A DNA stretch of 64,000 bases from Oegoconia quadripuncta (GCA_949316235.1 OX438747.1:29578618-29642617); one strand, 5' to 3'. Counted from the first letter of the stretch, positions 10,193 through 22,068 are shown. The notes: generated by a model not told the origin, from the sequence alone. Numbers and translations are program-made.

Positions 10193-12299
10193 TTGTGTAC
10201 ATGTTACCTGTACATATAGACAAACGAAATAATGTCGCAGTTGAGCACATGATAAAGGGTCATAATTTCGAGCGCACATTCCGAAGCATGATGGCGCTGT
10301 TTGTATAAAAAGAACGTAAGTCTAATTCGTAACTATTCATAAACTATATATATTTTAAAGAAAATAGTGTTATAAACTCTTAACTTTTCAAATCACAAAT
10401 ACAATATGTTGGTGAAATATCAAATACCATTACATGCAAGGATATATTTCGAATTTTATTTTACTTTTTACGCGGTTTTGAAATTCCGCTTTAGAACATT
10501 CCTGTGACAATAATTTGAAAATAGCTCAAGGTCTTTCAATGTTACACCTTTTAAGCGTTCTTCCCCAAGCGACGAAACGAGTCGATTCATCGTTAAAAAG
10601 GGAATCATTCGTATGTGACACTGTAAAAAACCTAGCAAGAAAATAATTGCGAGAAGCAATTTGGATGAACGGCGCGTTTCCTTTGATTACTTTTGGAAGC
10701 TAATTAAAAAGTGCTTTTGTCTTTTTTTTTATTTCAGCAAATGCTTGGTTAAGGACACTTCTAAATAGTTACTATTTAGAAGGTAAATATAATTGAAAAT
10801 ATTTAAATAAATGAATATAATAGATTAGCTTTATTTGGGTATTTTGAAAACGACATATACAAATTGCCATGAAAAAGATATAGACAACACAAACAGGAAT
10901 AAACAGGGTACACCATTTTTACATCAGCGCAGTCGTCGCCCCAAAAGTGAAGCCAAAAAGGTCTCCAGCTTAACATGAGTTATAACATAGGTATATACTT
11001 GTTACATTGGAGTCTCCAATGACGTTACGGACGCTAGCCTAAAATGAATAACATTACTGGAAAAGACTACACAGAGAAATGTCGAGTGCGCGGGAACCGG
11101 GATTTTGAACCTTTTATTTCACTGGACATTTCACTGTCGATAGTAGCATATCTATCTCTTTCGCACTTTACGAATGCAAGAGTGATAACCTAATTGATGT
11201 TTATCGACAGTTCGAGAATCGGGCATTCGAGTTTTCAACGTTGATAGATATCCATAGGTCCTATCACTTTTGCACATGTTAAGTGTGAAAATGACATAAT
11301 ATACTAATGACATAATAAACTCGAACGCGTGTGAATCGCTTTCCTGTACGGCAACAGTAAAATTGTAGTACCAAGTCAGTCATCGGGGGCGATTTGAAAG
11401 CGCTGTCACGTGGCAAAGTCCGACAGATGTCCACCATTCCGCCCTGGGTTCGCGTACCATGGCCCATACCATCTCTTAGTCACCGGAGGATGTGCTCAGT
11501 GGGACGGCGAGGTTTGCTTGATGCCTCAAAATACGAAACTGTCACCCAATCAAGGCCTGACTTTAAACTTCGTTGCTTTACTTTTTTTATCAGTTGCATT
11601 CGACGTGCATTTAAGTGTTGGCTTGCTGTGGTCTGGTTTAATCCGGTTTAAACAGATTTACTACTTTATTCCGAAAAACAGGCGAATTTATGACAGTTTA
11701 CTTTTTAAAACTGCGTAAGAATAGACAATTTCTATGTAACTGGCTCATTTAAAATGGCACTTTGCGTTATTTCACAATTTCGTTCAGGATATGGATTTTC
11801 TAAACGACGTGTATACATAAAAAAAAAGGTAAGTACTGTTTCATTTGAACTTGCTGTAACCTGGGCCCGATTCCGGCTATGTAGCGGATTATGTCTTTAC
11901 TACGTATTACTAGGAGTTAACTTCGTGAACTTTCACTTTTCATAATGTAATGAATTCACATATATCTTTGAATGTAATGTAATTAATAATTTTGCTAAAT
12001 TACTAAAAAAAACTGCGTCAATTCAAACGACCAATTGATTAGACATTTATAAAGCATTAACGAACGAAAATAACTGTTTTCGAACGAGTCCAATACAACA
12101 ATCAATCATTTACGTTCGGAAATCAAAAATGGAATTGACGTCTGTTTCTAATTACAACATAGCCGAGATCCGAGCTCTTCAATAGCTAAAGAAAGCCAGC
12201 GGATAAGTCTCGAAGCCTCTTTACCGAAGCACCGTTAGAAAATGACGGCCAGCAGTTTATGCCGGCGCAATTCTGGCGATTTCACACTGACATATTAGA
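10193..12299. other. Mostly unique sequence upstream of the first cnc exon
   Basis: No transposon ends or coding motifs recognised. Two overlapping frames at 11394-11718 have no family resemblance. It likely includes distal regulatory DNA for the upstream promoter. One ARE-core match (minus strand TGACAGCGC) lies at 11400-11408. Confidence 0.4.
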
Positions 12300-12626
12300 T
12301 ATTAGTTTTTTTTTTACAACGGAACGTGTGTACGGTAAAGAACGATCGACAGTGAGGATCGCGGCGCGGCGCGAACCGCGCGCTTGAATATGGAACGCGC
12401 GGGAAGGAAAAAGCGCGCGAATATGTGGCAGCTTCGCTTTTAAAAAAATGGAGTAGGAATAGACAATGTAAATTTTTATTAATTAGGTACCTGATTTTTT
12501 TTAATTTTGTGCAATAAACCACAGGTGTGGACAGTCTGATTTTCGTGCAATATTGTTTTTAAGTGTGCTTAGTTTTATAATAGTTTAGTTTATAAATGTT
12601 TAAGTTTTAATTTTATTTGTTCAACA
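12300..12626 (+). promoter_or_regulatory. cnc: Probable promoter and 5'UTR of the upstream cnc transcript
   Basis: A GC-rich patch (about 12350-12420, with GCGGCGCGGCGCGAACC and several CGCGCG runs) stands out from the A+T-rich surroundings just before the first coding exon. The 200 bp between it and the ATG at 12627 are A/T-rich and carry no recognised repeat, as expected for a 5'UTR. No clear TATA box could be assigned and the transcription start is unknown. The assignment rests on composition and position. Confidence 0.45.
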
Positions 12627-12650
12627 ATGATGGATATACATGAATATCAG
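12627..12650 (+). CDS. cnc: cnc exon 1 (upstream start exon, 8 codons)
   Basis: Encodes MMDIHEYQ, starting at the tandem ATGATG at 12627, and ends exactly at a strong donor, CAG|GTGAGT. It ends in phase 0, and the next conserved exon (29747) also opens in phase 0, so direct splicing gives MMDIHEYQ-SLMRSM. There is no in-frame continuation past the donor, and the sequence around it is not repetitive. So short a peptide is not recognisable by homology; the call rests on phase, donor strength, the GC-rich upstream patch and position. It lacks the DLG and ETGE motifs that tie CncC to KEAP1, so it is either an alternative start or follows CncC exons located upstream of the window. Confidence 0.6.
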
Positions 12651-13538
12651 GTGAGTTGCGTGCTACTGGCTTGTTTTTGTCGTAATTATTAAGATATCTG
12701 TGGTATATTTTAGTCTATGCCCAATTTCCTGTTGTGTAATAATTGGACTTTTTACCAAGTTTTTTATGTCAATGTTAATTCCCATGTTTTGAATAGAATT
12801 TGTTTTTATAAGTACAGCTATTTATATCAAAAATATATTACCTGTTATCTAAAGAGTATAGGGTATTTCTGCAAAGAAAGGTATACTTAAGACCTGGCTG
12901 AATAGAAAACTGTCCTTTACCTAACCATTGAATATTTTCCCGCGGCCGCGCTAGGGGAGTAAATCCCTTGCTCTCTAAATGCAACGTTACTTTAAAAAAA
13001 TTCTCCGATGTAGGTACCTACTATCATGCTTATCTGAAGATTTCGTTTTACAGGTACACTCAGCTACATGTAAATCTATACCAAACGCTATATAATCTAT
13101 TGGAGGTATAAATTAGTAATAGAAGAATATAATACCTAACATTTGCGATTGACATATCGCCATCAACACACGACAAACCTTGCGAACTAGCCAGGATTAA
13201 AACTGAGCTTTCACAACCTCAACACGACGACTTGTCAAAATTTTGAAATAGAAAAATGACTAACTGAATTCTACTTGTGTTTTAATAATTTCAAAGATAG
13301 TATAGTTTTTTTTTTTTTTTAAACGTTTCATAAAACTGGACACAATTCACAATATTTTTAGTCTTACCCAACATTACGACATAATTAATTGAATGTATCC
13401 TACTTGATGTGAACACAGCATGCACACAGGTAAACAGTCTCAATACTTAAGAACAAAATAGGCTAATAGTTGTGACGGAATGTACCTCTTTCCCTCACCT
13501 CTGACTTTCAGTCAGTAGGACTAATAGGACGTTTTTGA
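12651..13538 (+). other. Start of cnc intron 1, unique A/T-rich
   Basis: No repeats or exons recognised apart from a T-run at 13306-13320. CGCGGCCGCGC at 12942 is a lone CG-rich patch. Confidence 0.5.
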
Positions 13539-13800
13539 CGACCTGTTTGGTGTAGTGGTTAGAAACTTTGACTGCTACACCAAAAGGTCGCGGGTTCGAT
13601 ATCCCGCTTGGGGCATATGTTTGTATGATGAATACAGACATGTGTTCCCGAGTTATGGATGTTTTTCATGAATATATGTATTTATTTACAAAAAAAAAGT
13701 ATTTGTGTAGTATATCAACCATCTGGTATCCACAACACAAGCCTATAGTTGCTTAGTGTGGAACTAGATGGCGGTGTGTGTATGTCTAAGGATATTTATT
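13539..13800 (+). mobile_element. SINE family B (tRNA-derived)
   Basis: Head GACGACCTGTTTGGTGTAGT, B box GGGTTCGATATCCCGC, body CAACCATCTGGTATCCACAA and end AAGGATATTTATTTA. Other copies: 14115 (reverse), 37397, 58173, 61287 (reverse). Confidence 0.85.
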
Positions 13801-13819
13801 TAGGAGTTTCCTTAGTATG

Positions 13820-14050
13820 TAAGGAATCCTTACATACATAAGGCACGACCTTTATCCAACAACATCCACGGTTCGAAATATACAGAAATGCACACGTGAC
13901 AGGGGGACGAGCCATCGCCATTAAAACGTGCAGGTCTGTACGTTTTTTGGTGGAATGTTGCTTAGGCGCCTTTTATACGACACCAACGGGAAGAGATGGA
14001 TCGGTTCGGTGCTTTTTATGTGTCGAAACCACAAGTTTCCTCTCTCCCTC
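13820..14050 (+). repeat. Dispersed repeat, same family as 3160
   Basis: CAACATCCACGGTTCGAAAT and CACCAACGGGAAGAGATGGA match the 3160 element. It sits between two inverted SINE B copies. Confidence 0.6.
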
Positions 14051-14114
14051 TCTTATATTTAAGAACTATGCTCTTGTCGGTGTAGTCCTTTCCACACTTC
14101 TCTACATTTACACA

Positions 14115-14278
14115 AAAACATTTTTTTGTAAATAAATACATATATAAATGAAAAATATCGATAACTCTGGAGCATGGTTGTATTCATCATACAAACATAT
14201 GCCCCTAGCGGGATTCGAACCCGCGACCTTTTGGTATAGCAGTCAGGATTTCTAACCACTACACCAAAAAGGTCGTTT
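14115..14278 (-). mobile_element. SINE family B, reverse, shortened
   Basis: GCGGGATTCGAACCCGCGAC and TTCTAACCACTACACC on the plus strand mark the reversed head; the tail is shortened. About 310 bp from the forward copy at 13539. Confidence 0.8.
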
Positions 14279-15974
14279 AGTGGATGTCAGATCATCTCTA
14301 AAAGTCGCTGCCGTAGTGATATAATAACCTCGCAAATTTTAAATTAATTACCTTCCTAAATAACATGTTTGCATATACACATAATACTAAACAATCTTTG
14401 TAGCCATTCCAACAAAGGATATAACAAAAACCACTGCCAAACGATAATTTATAGTTTTTTCCCGCCAAATTGTCAGTTTGACCGTAAATAAGTACGTTAT
14501 TAAATGTTCATTGTCATGTCTAAGTTGGCAGTTGTATTGCAATAGCGAGTGTCACGTGTCCAGGCGCCCGGTGTTTGTGAGGGCTTAGTGATTGGAACAT
14601 TATTATGCACCAAATAAACTAGCATTATTCTTCAAAGGTTGTTTAAATGTTTCCGTACGTGATGTGATAGACTACAGTAAAATCATTATAACGTCGCCAT
14701 ACGCTATCGCAGAGTAGTCTGCAGCTGTGTATATTGCTTGTCGCGTGGTCGATTGTAGATGGTAGCTAAAGTATAAATTTATCACCGCGTTCACGATTTG
14801 TGTGAAGAAATGTACAGCGCCACTAGTGGATATTAACAAAAATATCTCTTTCATACGTACTTTTTGAGTAAACGTGAAGGTATCGCCTAAAGTTAAAATC
14901 GACGCAAAACTCGTTTTTCACACGCTGTTGTCTTTAATACCAGCAGTCAGACCGGCTATCTCAATTACTTTGGGAATTGTAAGCGCTTGCAATTGTCATA
15001 TCGTAACACTGACAAGAGGCGGACAGTATATTGATATCGTTAGAGCTATAGTTTTGAGTTACGCGGTGGAGCACCAGACCTGCAAATTGTTAATATCAGT
15101 AGATCACAGTTACCAATACAGACATACTGTGCCTCTGGACTCTCCAGTATGACCATAGACTAGTTGAATGAGTAATATAAGCGTGCAAAAATTTATTACA
15201 GAGATTGCTTGCTAATATTGTCTTGGTAGTTTCATCAAAAATTTTGCAAACCTCCGAAAAACTATTATGATATCATCCAAATACATTAAGAAAACGTGTT
15301 AAAAGGCTAAATATCTTCGAAACTGCTTAACCGATTATCATCAAACATGGCTAGTAACGTGTTCTCTACATGGCGCGAAAGTACAAGCAATAAATCATAT
15401 TCTGAAATAGGATAAGCTTAATTGTAATCTTTTTTTTTAGATTTCTAATCTTTTTCTGATATCCTTACAGACAAATTAATTTTCATCGGTTTTATTGCTG
15501 ATTTTTTTTAATATCTAGGTATGGTTTTCCGCTCGTATATGAAAATTCACCGAGAATAAATAAAATATTACTCTGGACTGTTAATATGAGCAATTGATAT
15601 TCCCTGCCAACGTAGAGCGGACTCGCAGTATCGCTTGTATTATGTTATGTGAACGATTTACAAAATTGCCTCTGTCGGGATTCGAACCCCAGACCTTGAC
15701 ATAACCTTGGCGAGGCGAAATTATCATACAATCAAAATTACAGCTACTGTGCCATTTGCCTAGGTAATTAACGAACCATTTTGATATAAGTGTACACTTA
15801 AATATGTGTTTGACATGATGTCTGTATTCAGTATAGATTTGTTTTTGTTTGTTTATACAAATACTAGCTTTCCGCCCGCGGTTTCGCCTGTGGGAAATTA
15901 CTATATCGCAGATGCAAAGTCTTCTCCAGATCCGAGGCTAAGTAAAAAGTAGCAGAGTTCATTTTAACAAAATC
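14279..15974. other. Intron 1, mainly unique
   Basis: 14279-15650 shows no repeat ends. A forward frame at 14874-15152 begins at GTG rather than ATG and matches nothing known. A tRNA-like B-box relic (GGGATTCGAACCCCAGACC) lies at about 15678. Confidence 0.4.
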
Positions 15975-16131
15975 AAATCTAAAAATTATCACTTGAAAAC
16001 GTCACATTTTTTATCTAAATATTAAAATTATTGACATTATTGCTCATTCACAAAGCTGATTCCCCAGAGAAGAACGAGCAAGAAACTCAAGGGTTGTTTT
16101 GAATAAGTTCGGGTTACAATTATATTATATA

Positions 16132-16394
16132 CAGGGTGTAACGGTTAAGTGTAGTCATATTTTAAGGGCTTGTTCTACCCATCAATACGAACAACTTTTA
16201 CTATGGGGGCAACTTCGAAATCGCGAAAAAAAAATCAGCTGTTTCATACATTGCATCGGGAGGTTATTGAAATTTTCTATGGAACAGCTGATTTTTTTTT
16301 CGCGATTTCGAAGTTGCCCCCATAGTAAAAGTTGTTCGTATTGATGGGTAGAACAAGCCCTTAAAATATGACTACACTTAACCGTTACACGGTG
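16132..16394. mobile_element. Foldback MITE with 112-bp near-perfect arms
   Basis: Left arm 16132-16243 and right arm 16283-16394 are reverse complements with only one or two mismatches near the tips, around a 39-nt loop. Ends are CAGGGTGTAACGG and CCGTTACACGGTG. It interrupts a LINE 3' fragment; the same LINE sequence without insertion is present at about 46020-46045 (TTATATTATATTGTATAATT), which marks the target and a TATA-like duplication. Transcribed as part of cnc intron 1, it would fold into a very stable hairpin. Confidence 0.85.
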
Positions 16395-16884
16395 TATATT
16401 GTATAATTAAACTGAATATGGCCGAGCGGTCTGTCTATGCTTGCTTATCATCCAGATAGTCAGAAAGTTTATTTTTATATCTTGTATTAACATCATGTAT
16501 ATCACTATTTTTCACTATTTTTCTTAAAGGATTCTAGATATTTTCTTACATACATTAAGTTTTCGTAAACATGTTGCGATGCTAATGTTAATATATTAAT
16601 TTCTTTAAATTTATTCCTAAGAGATACCCTGGGGCCTACTTTGTTAATCGCGCGAACTGCTCGTTTCAACAGAACAAAGATACAATTTATGTCCGCGACA
16701 TTTCACCACAACAACAACCCCCGACGAAAAACGAGTGTTATGTGTTTGACAGCGTTGTGTGTATCCAGACTTTGTCCGGATGTATCTCAGTAACGTGTGG
16801 CCAGATGTGAGTGCGGTTTTTTTCGAAGTTTAATGAAAATCGGTTAAGCCGTTTCATTGATGTTTAGCTATTAACACTGTTTGT

Positions 16885-17037
16885 GTATTTATTAAATAAA
16901 TGTTTGGGACACTTACACCAATCATCTAGCCCCAAACTAAGCAAAGCTTGTACTATGGATACTAGATAACGGATAAACACACATAAATATTTATATAAAC
17001 ATCCAAGACCCGGAAATGAATATTCGTGTACATCACA
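16885..17037 (-). mobile_element. SINE family A, partial, abutting SINE family D
   Basis: GGGACACTTACACCAATCAT to GAATATTCGTGTACATCAC is the tail and centre of a reverse SINE A. The tRNA head was lost where SINE D begins. Confidence 0.7.
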
Positions 17038-17039
17038 CG

Positions 17040-17320
17040 GGAGCGTCAGTGGCTCAGCGGTTAAGACGCGGTCTCCCAATTTTGCAGATCTTGGTTCGAT
17101 TCCCAGGCAGGCCATGTACCAATGACTTTTTAAATTTAATTTAATTACTTATGTACATTATCCGACTGCTCTTGAACGGTGAAGGGAACTGCATGCCTGA
17201 GAAATAAAAATTCTAAGCCATGTGAAGTCCCCAACCCGCGTTGGACCAGCCCATACTCCCTGATTATACGAGGGAAGGCCTATATCCCTGCAATGGGATG
17301 TTTACCTTCATAACAGTTAA
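17040..17320 (+). mobile_element. SINE family D (tRNA-derived)
   Basis: Head GAGCGTCAGTGGCTCAGCGG, B box GGTTCGATTCCCAGGC, body AAGTCCCCAACCCGC and end GAAGGCCTATATCCCTGCAA. Copies also at 52064 and, as a reverse head only, at 3868-3942. Confidence 0.85.
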
Positions 17321-18114
17321 TTAAACTCTCACAATTTCTCACTCAAGTATTCCTTTTTATTAATATTGTTAAGTTTCTTACTAAATTTACACTGTTTGTT
17401 TTATTTAGTAAAATAATATAATATAGATATGGAAGATTGAGGTCTTCTGATACAGGTATTGCTATACTTACAAGGAGACATCAACTATTCATTTATTAAA
17501 ACTGATATTTTACTGAACATAAATAATTTTGAATTTTTTGAATTTTGAATTTACGGGCTGATGATGATGATTCTTCTCTGCTAAGAACCACACTAAAACC
17601 TTGCAAAGTTCTTAAAACTAGTACATGCACCCTGTCTTATAGGGTAGCAATACTAGTAGCAAACTGTATGGTTTCAGCAAGTATAAAGAATATAGCCAAC
17701 CCGTTTCTTCCCGTGAAATAAATATCCTTGACAGACAGACAAACAGACGGCGAGGTTATTCCGTTTTATCATTTTTAGTATAGACCACTAAAGAGCTTAC
17801 AAAAAGTTTCATTATGTTGTTTTTACATACAAATTTAAATGCTATTCGATCTTACATTTCCGTGACGTGTCTTCAATCTGCTTAAATACGTATACATTAA
17901 TCATTCGATATGATTACCTAAATGTGTTTGTTTCTATTAATGCACACTGGTCACAGCATATATCAAATTCAAATAATTTATTTTGCCAGAATACAAGTAC
18001 ACAAGGGTGTTTTCATATTAAAAATAAGGCTAATTACATTCTGCCTTTTGACCATGCAAAATTTAACGAATTTATATCTAATTATAACTAACCTATTATT
18101 AATTAATTCTTCTT

Positions 18115-18320
18115 CTTCAATTTAAGAGCTATGCTCTTGTCGGTGGAGTAACGACCATGTCTCTCTACTATCCGCCCTCGTTTTAACCTCTTGGTACGAC
18201 ACGACATTCACCTTCTCTTTCACTTGGTCAAAGTAATTACGCTTAGGTCTTCCCCTTCCTCTCTTTCCTTCAATCTTTCCCTCAATTACGTTCTTCAAAA
18301 AAATATCGTGTCGTAACAAG
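18115..18320 (-). mobile_element. LINE 3' coding fragment
   Basis: A minus-strand frame reads MLRHDIFLKNVIEGKIEGKR then GRGRPKRNYFDQVKEKV and ends LLHRQEHSS, the C-terminal tail of an RTE-like element common in lepidopteran genomes. 5'-truncated. Confidence 0.75.
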
Positions 18321-18716
18321 TGACAAGTGAAGTGAAGAGTATTAATTAATTATACAATTTTAAATAACTCAACTTGCAAGGAATGTTTAAAAAATTGCTT
18401 CTTTTTTCTTTTTTTTTTTTATTGATAATACAGAATCAACAGCATCATTGTAAAAAATATTACACAAAATTTATAAGCCAAAGTCATGCCAATTATAGAT
18501 TCTCATTTTTCTTTATAATTCTTTTAAAAAAATAATTAGGTGGAAAGTCACTATTAAATAATAATCATTATACAATCTAGAGGTAAAAGTAAGACGAACT
18601 AAGTAATAATGAATAATTTAGTCAATAAGTAATGTTACAAATAAAAAATTGGTCAAATAATTCAATCAATGTCAAATAATCGTCGTATGAATGAAATTCG
18701 CAATGTCGTGTTTTGT

Positions 18717-18730
18717 GTATGTGTGTGTGT

Positions 18731-18762
<32 letters not shown>

Positions 18763-18766
18763 ATGG
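18717..18766 (+). repeat. (GT)n microsatellite
   Basis: TGTGTGTG run broken once by TATG. It explains the CVCVCV and HTHTHT open frames. Confidence 0.95.
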
Positions 18767-19245
18767 CGCAATGTCGTATATACTAAACATAAGTGTTAAG
18801 GTGTCCCAAGTTTGCTTGAAACAAAACTCACAATTCACCTTACAAAATTTACAGAAATGCAGACTTGATAATAATAGATGATTTTTCTTGTAAAGTCCCT
18901 TAGTCGTTACGACACCCACGGGAAGAGACGGGTTGGTTCTATTCTTTTTACGCGCTGAAAATCACACATCACATCTTTCTCTAATATTAGCTTCATCATC
19001 ATCATCTTACCCTGGTCCCAATTTACGTCCAGTACATCTTTTCCTTCCAATCTCCTCTGTCAGCCGTTAACTCATCATGCACGACTTTTTCGTTTATAAC
19101 ACCCCTCACACAATCCATCTATCTTTCCCGTGGTCTTTCTCTTCCTATTCAACCATCGACATCCATATTCATCACTCAAGTAACATGCGTTTTATCCCTC
19201 CTCATAATATGTCTGTACCAAGCCAAACGATTTTAATATACATAT

Positions 19246-19556
19246 AATATGATATAATATAATATAATATAATATAATATAATATAATATAATATAATAT
19301 AATATAATATAATATAATATAATATAATATAATATAATATAATATAATATAATATAATATAATATAATATAATATAATATAATATAATATAATATAATAT
19401 AATATAATATAATATAATATAATATAATATAATATAATATAATATAATATAATATAATATAATATAATATAATATAATATAATATAATATAATATAATAT
19501 AATATAATATAATATAATATAATATAATATAATATAATATAATATAATATAATATA
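19246..19556 (+). repeat. Pentanucleotide array (AATAT)n, about 300 bp
   Basis: About sixty uninterrupted AATAT units, followed by a short stretch of variant TAATG/TAACG units (19557-19600). It creates long meaningless open frames (IILYYIILYY) on the minus strand. Inside an RTE relic, beside SINE A. Confidence 0.95.
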
Positions 19557-19608
19557 TTGTAATGTAATGTAACGTAACGTAACGTAATGTAATGTAACAT
19601 GATATGAT

Positions 19609-19796
19609 ATAAATATTTCGGCCACTTACACCAATCACCTAGTCCCAAACTAAGCAAAGCTTGCCCTATATTAACATCCATGACTCCGGAATAAATATTC
19701 GTATTCATCATACAAACATTTACCCGTCGCGGGATTCGAACCCGCAACCGTTGGTTTCGCTGACAGGGTCACTATCCACTACACCAACCGGTCGTC
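19609..19796 (-). mobile_element. SINE family A, reverse, internally deleted
   Basis: Carries ATTCGAACCCGCAACCGTTG (B box on minus) and ends CCGGTCGTC. Lies beside the AATAT array inside an RTE relic. Confidence 0.8.
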
Positions 19797-20316
19797 TTAA
19801 TTTGGGTTTCTAATTTTGGAATGGTCCAAACGATTTCTTTTCAACTTTTTTGTCACGGGTGCCACTTTTAAGCTCTCTCTTACATACTCATTGCTTATTT
19901 TATCCATGCTCGTCACTCCACTCATCCATCTCAACATTCTCATCTCTGCTGCATGCAATTTTCTTTCATCAGTCTTCGTCATGACCCAACACTCCGATCC
20001 ATACATTACGACAGGTCTTATTGTTCCGGTGACCTATTGCCATTTCATCTAACCCGTGTTGATCCGATTGACGTCCAGTGACGTCCTGGTCGATCTCACC
20101 ACCCCCTTGTACGAGTGACCCAAGGTACCGGAAGTTAGCGCAGCTTAGTACCCAAGGATTTTCCGGCAAGTATGGAGACAAGACTGGAGGTACCGCCGTA
20201 GTCTCAAAACATGTATTCCGTTTTGCTACTGCTCACTTTTCAAGACAAAACTCTCCAGTTTTTGTCGCCATTCCTCCAATCTGCTAATAAACATTGCTGT
20301 TTTGGCGGCAGACTTA

Positions 20317-20648
20317 GGCCCGTATTAATAAATCAACCTCAGTAGAAGTCTTGATGCTGTATCAACCGAGATGCGTCTTAAGCAATTGATGCTATCTCAA
20401 GCTCCGTGTTAATTTATAAACCAATCTTGAGGTCTACTCAGCTGAGATCACTTCTCAAGTATTCGCCTCAGCGGCGAATTAATGATAGTCTTGAGTTTCG
20501 TTTATTAATACGCGCACCTCTCAAGTGAACACTGCTTGAGTATGCACGTGCTTTTCAGGTCTCAAGTTAGGTTTATTAATCAACACGTTTACTTGAGACC
20601 GGTGACAAGACTGTTCTCAATTTTGAGAATGGTTTATTAATACGGGCC
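20317..20648 (+). mobile_element. PIF/Harbinger-like MITE with TTA target duplication
   Basis: Perfect 16-bp inverted ends, GGCCCGTATTAATAAA and its complement, flanked by TTA on both sides. The 3-bp TWA duplication is the hallmark of PIF/Harbinger elements. The body holds many TCAAG/CTTGA half-repeats. Inserted next to a truncated SINE family C copy in the first intron. Confidence 0.85.
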
Positions 20649-20650
20649 TT

Positions 20651-20762
20651 AGATAAGCTGGTGGTAGCTAGCCAGGCGGACATTTAAAATACCCTGCCAC
20701 CAACCAAACCGAGTACTAAATATGTACCCCGCTGTGTTGTTAAACCCTATGTAGTTTACGTT
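20651..20762 (-). mobile_element. SINE family C, truncated
   Basis: AAGCTGGTGGTAGCTAGCCA to TAAACCCTATGTAGTTTACG is the head half in reverse, between a Harbinger-like MITE and SINE A. Confidence 0.7.
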
Positions 20763-21000
20763 GACGACCGATTGGTGTAGTGGATAGTGACCCTATCAAC
20801 GAAACCAACGGTTGCGGGTTCGAATCCCGCGAGGGGTAAATGTTTGTGTGATGAATACGAACATTTATTCCCGAGTCTTGGATGTTTATATAAATATTTA
20901 TGTATGTTTATCCGTTATCTAGTATCCATAGCACAAGCTTTGCTTAGTTTGGGACTAGATGATTGGTGTAAGTGTCCGAAATATTTATATTTATATATCC
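20763..21000 (+). mobile_element. SINE family A
   Basis: Full copy with B box GGTTCGAATCCCGCGAGG. It ends in an A/T tail that forms the insertion site of the LTR array. Confidence 0.85.
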
Positions 21001-21022
21001 TTTAATATATATATATATATAT

Positions 21023-22068
21023 TGTTCAATACAAAATAGAACATTAACGTAATAATTAAATAACAGTTATTGTTAACTAGTTTTTGTATACAAGTGGCAA
21101 CACTGCTACATTTTGAAGTTCTCTTCCATCGTTGCGTTCGTTGAGCACGGACGGATTTGTGAAAGTTATCATTATTCCCTAAATTAAAAGAAATACAGTC
21201 TTCTAAAATTCATTCGCATGTTTTATTTTGTACATGCGAATTGTGGTCCTTCGAGCCGGATCATAGAAAACTCCTGTAATCTGTGGCCCGGCCCAACTTA
21301 TGTTCAATACAAAATAGAACATTAACGTAATAATTAAATAACAGTTATTGTTAACTAGTTTTTGTATACAAGTGGCAACACTGCTACATTTTGAAGTTCT
21401 CTTCCATCGTTGCGTTCGTTGAGCACGGACGGATTTGTGAAAGTTATCATTATTCCCTAAATTAAAAGAAATACAGTCTTCTAAAATTCATTCGCATGTT
21501 TTATTTTGTACATGCGAATTGTGGTCCTTCGAGCCGGATCATAGAAAACTCCTGTAATCTGTGGCCCGGCCCAACTTATGTTCAATACAAAATAGAACAT
21601 TAACGTAATAATTAAATAACAGTTATTGTTAACTAGTTTTTGTATACAAGTGGCAACACTGCTACATTTTGAAGTTCTCTTCCATCGTTGCGTTCGTTGA
21701 GCACGGACGGATTTGTGAAAGTTATCATTATTCCCTAAATTAAAAGAAATACAGTCTTCTAAAATTCATTCGCATGTTTTATTTTGTACATGCGAATTGT
21801 GGTCCTTCGAGCCGGATCATAGAAAACTCCTGTAATCTGTGGCCCGGCCCAACTTATGTTCAATACAAAATAGAACATTAACGTAATAATTAAATAACAG
21901 TTATTGTTAACTAGTTTTTGTATACAAGTGGCAACACTGCTACATTTTGAAGTTCTCTTCCATCGTTGCGTTCGTTGAGCACGGACGGATTTGTGAAAGT
22001 TATCATTATTCCCTAAATTAAAAGAAATACAGTCTTCTAAAATTCATTCGCATGTTTTATTTTGTACA
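21023..22068 (+). mobile_element. Tandem array of four identical LTRs (LTR-leader-LTR-leader-LTR-leader-LTR)
   Basis: Four 212-bp units start TGTTCAATACAAAATAGAAC and end TTTTATTTTGTACA (21023-21234, 21301-21512, 21579-21790, 21857-22068). Three identical 66-bp spacers, beginning TGCGAATTGTGGTCCTTCGA, separate them; period 278. The units have TG...CA ends and the array is flanked by TATAT on both sides. The spacer resembles the leader just inside the 5' LTR of insect LTR elements (BEL/Pao-like, recalled). No gag-pol and no polypurine tract. Copies look identical, so the array is young. Confidence 0.85.

Larger units (their letters stand above)
18985..20185 (-). mobile_element. RTE-type LINE 3' fragment, reverse, interrupted by AATAT array and SINE
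   Basis: Minus-strand frames read FRYLGSLVQGGGEIDQDVTG (20181 side), MYGSECWVMTKTDERKLH, EMRMLRWMSGVTSMDKISNE and then, past the insertions, the RTE tail. It is split by SINE A (19609-19796) and the pentanucleotide array (19246-19556). Frameshifts show it is dead. Confidence 0.85.

Noticed and set aside
11394..11718. Two overlapping forward frames upstream of the promoter
   Set aside because: Overlap in different frames with no conserved motif; no evidence for either.
14874..15152. 92-codon forward frame in intron 1
   Set aside because: Begins at GTG without an ATG, no acceptor/donor pair in a useful phase, no recognised family.
19192..19747. Open frames of 130-181 codons made of IILYYIILYY
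   Set aside because: Translation of the (AATAT)n array; not a gene.
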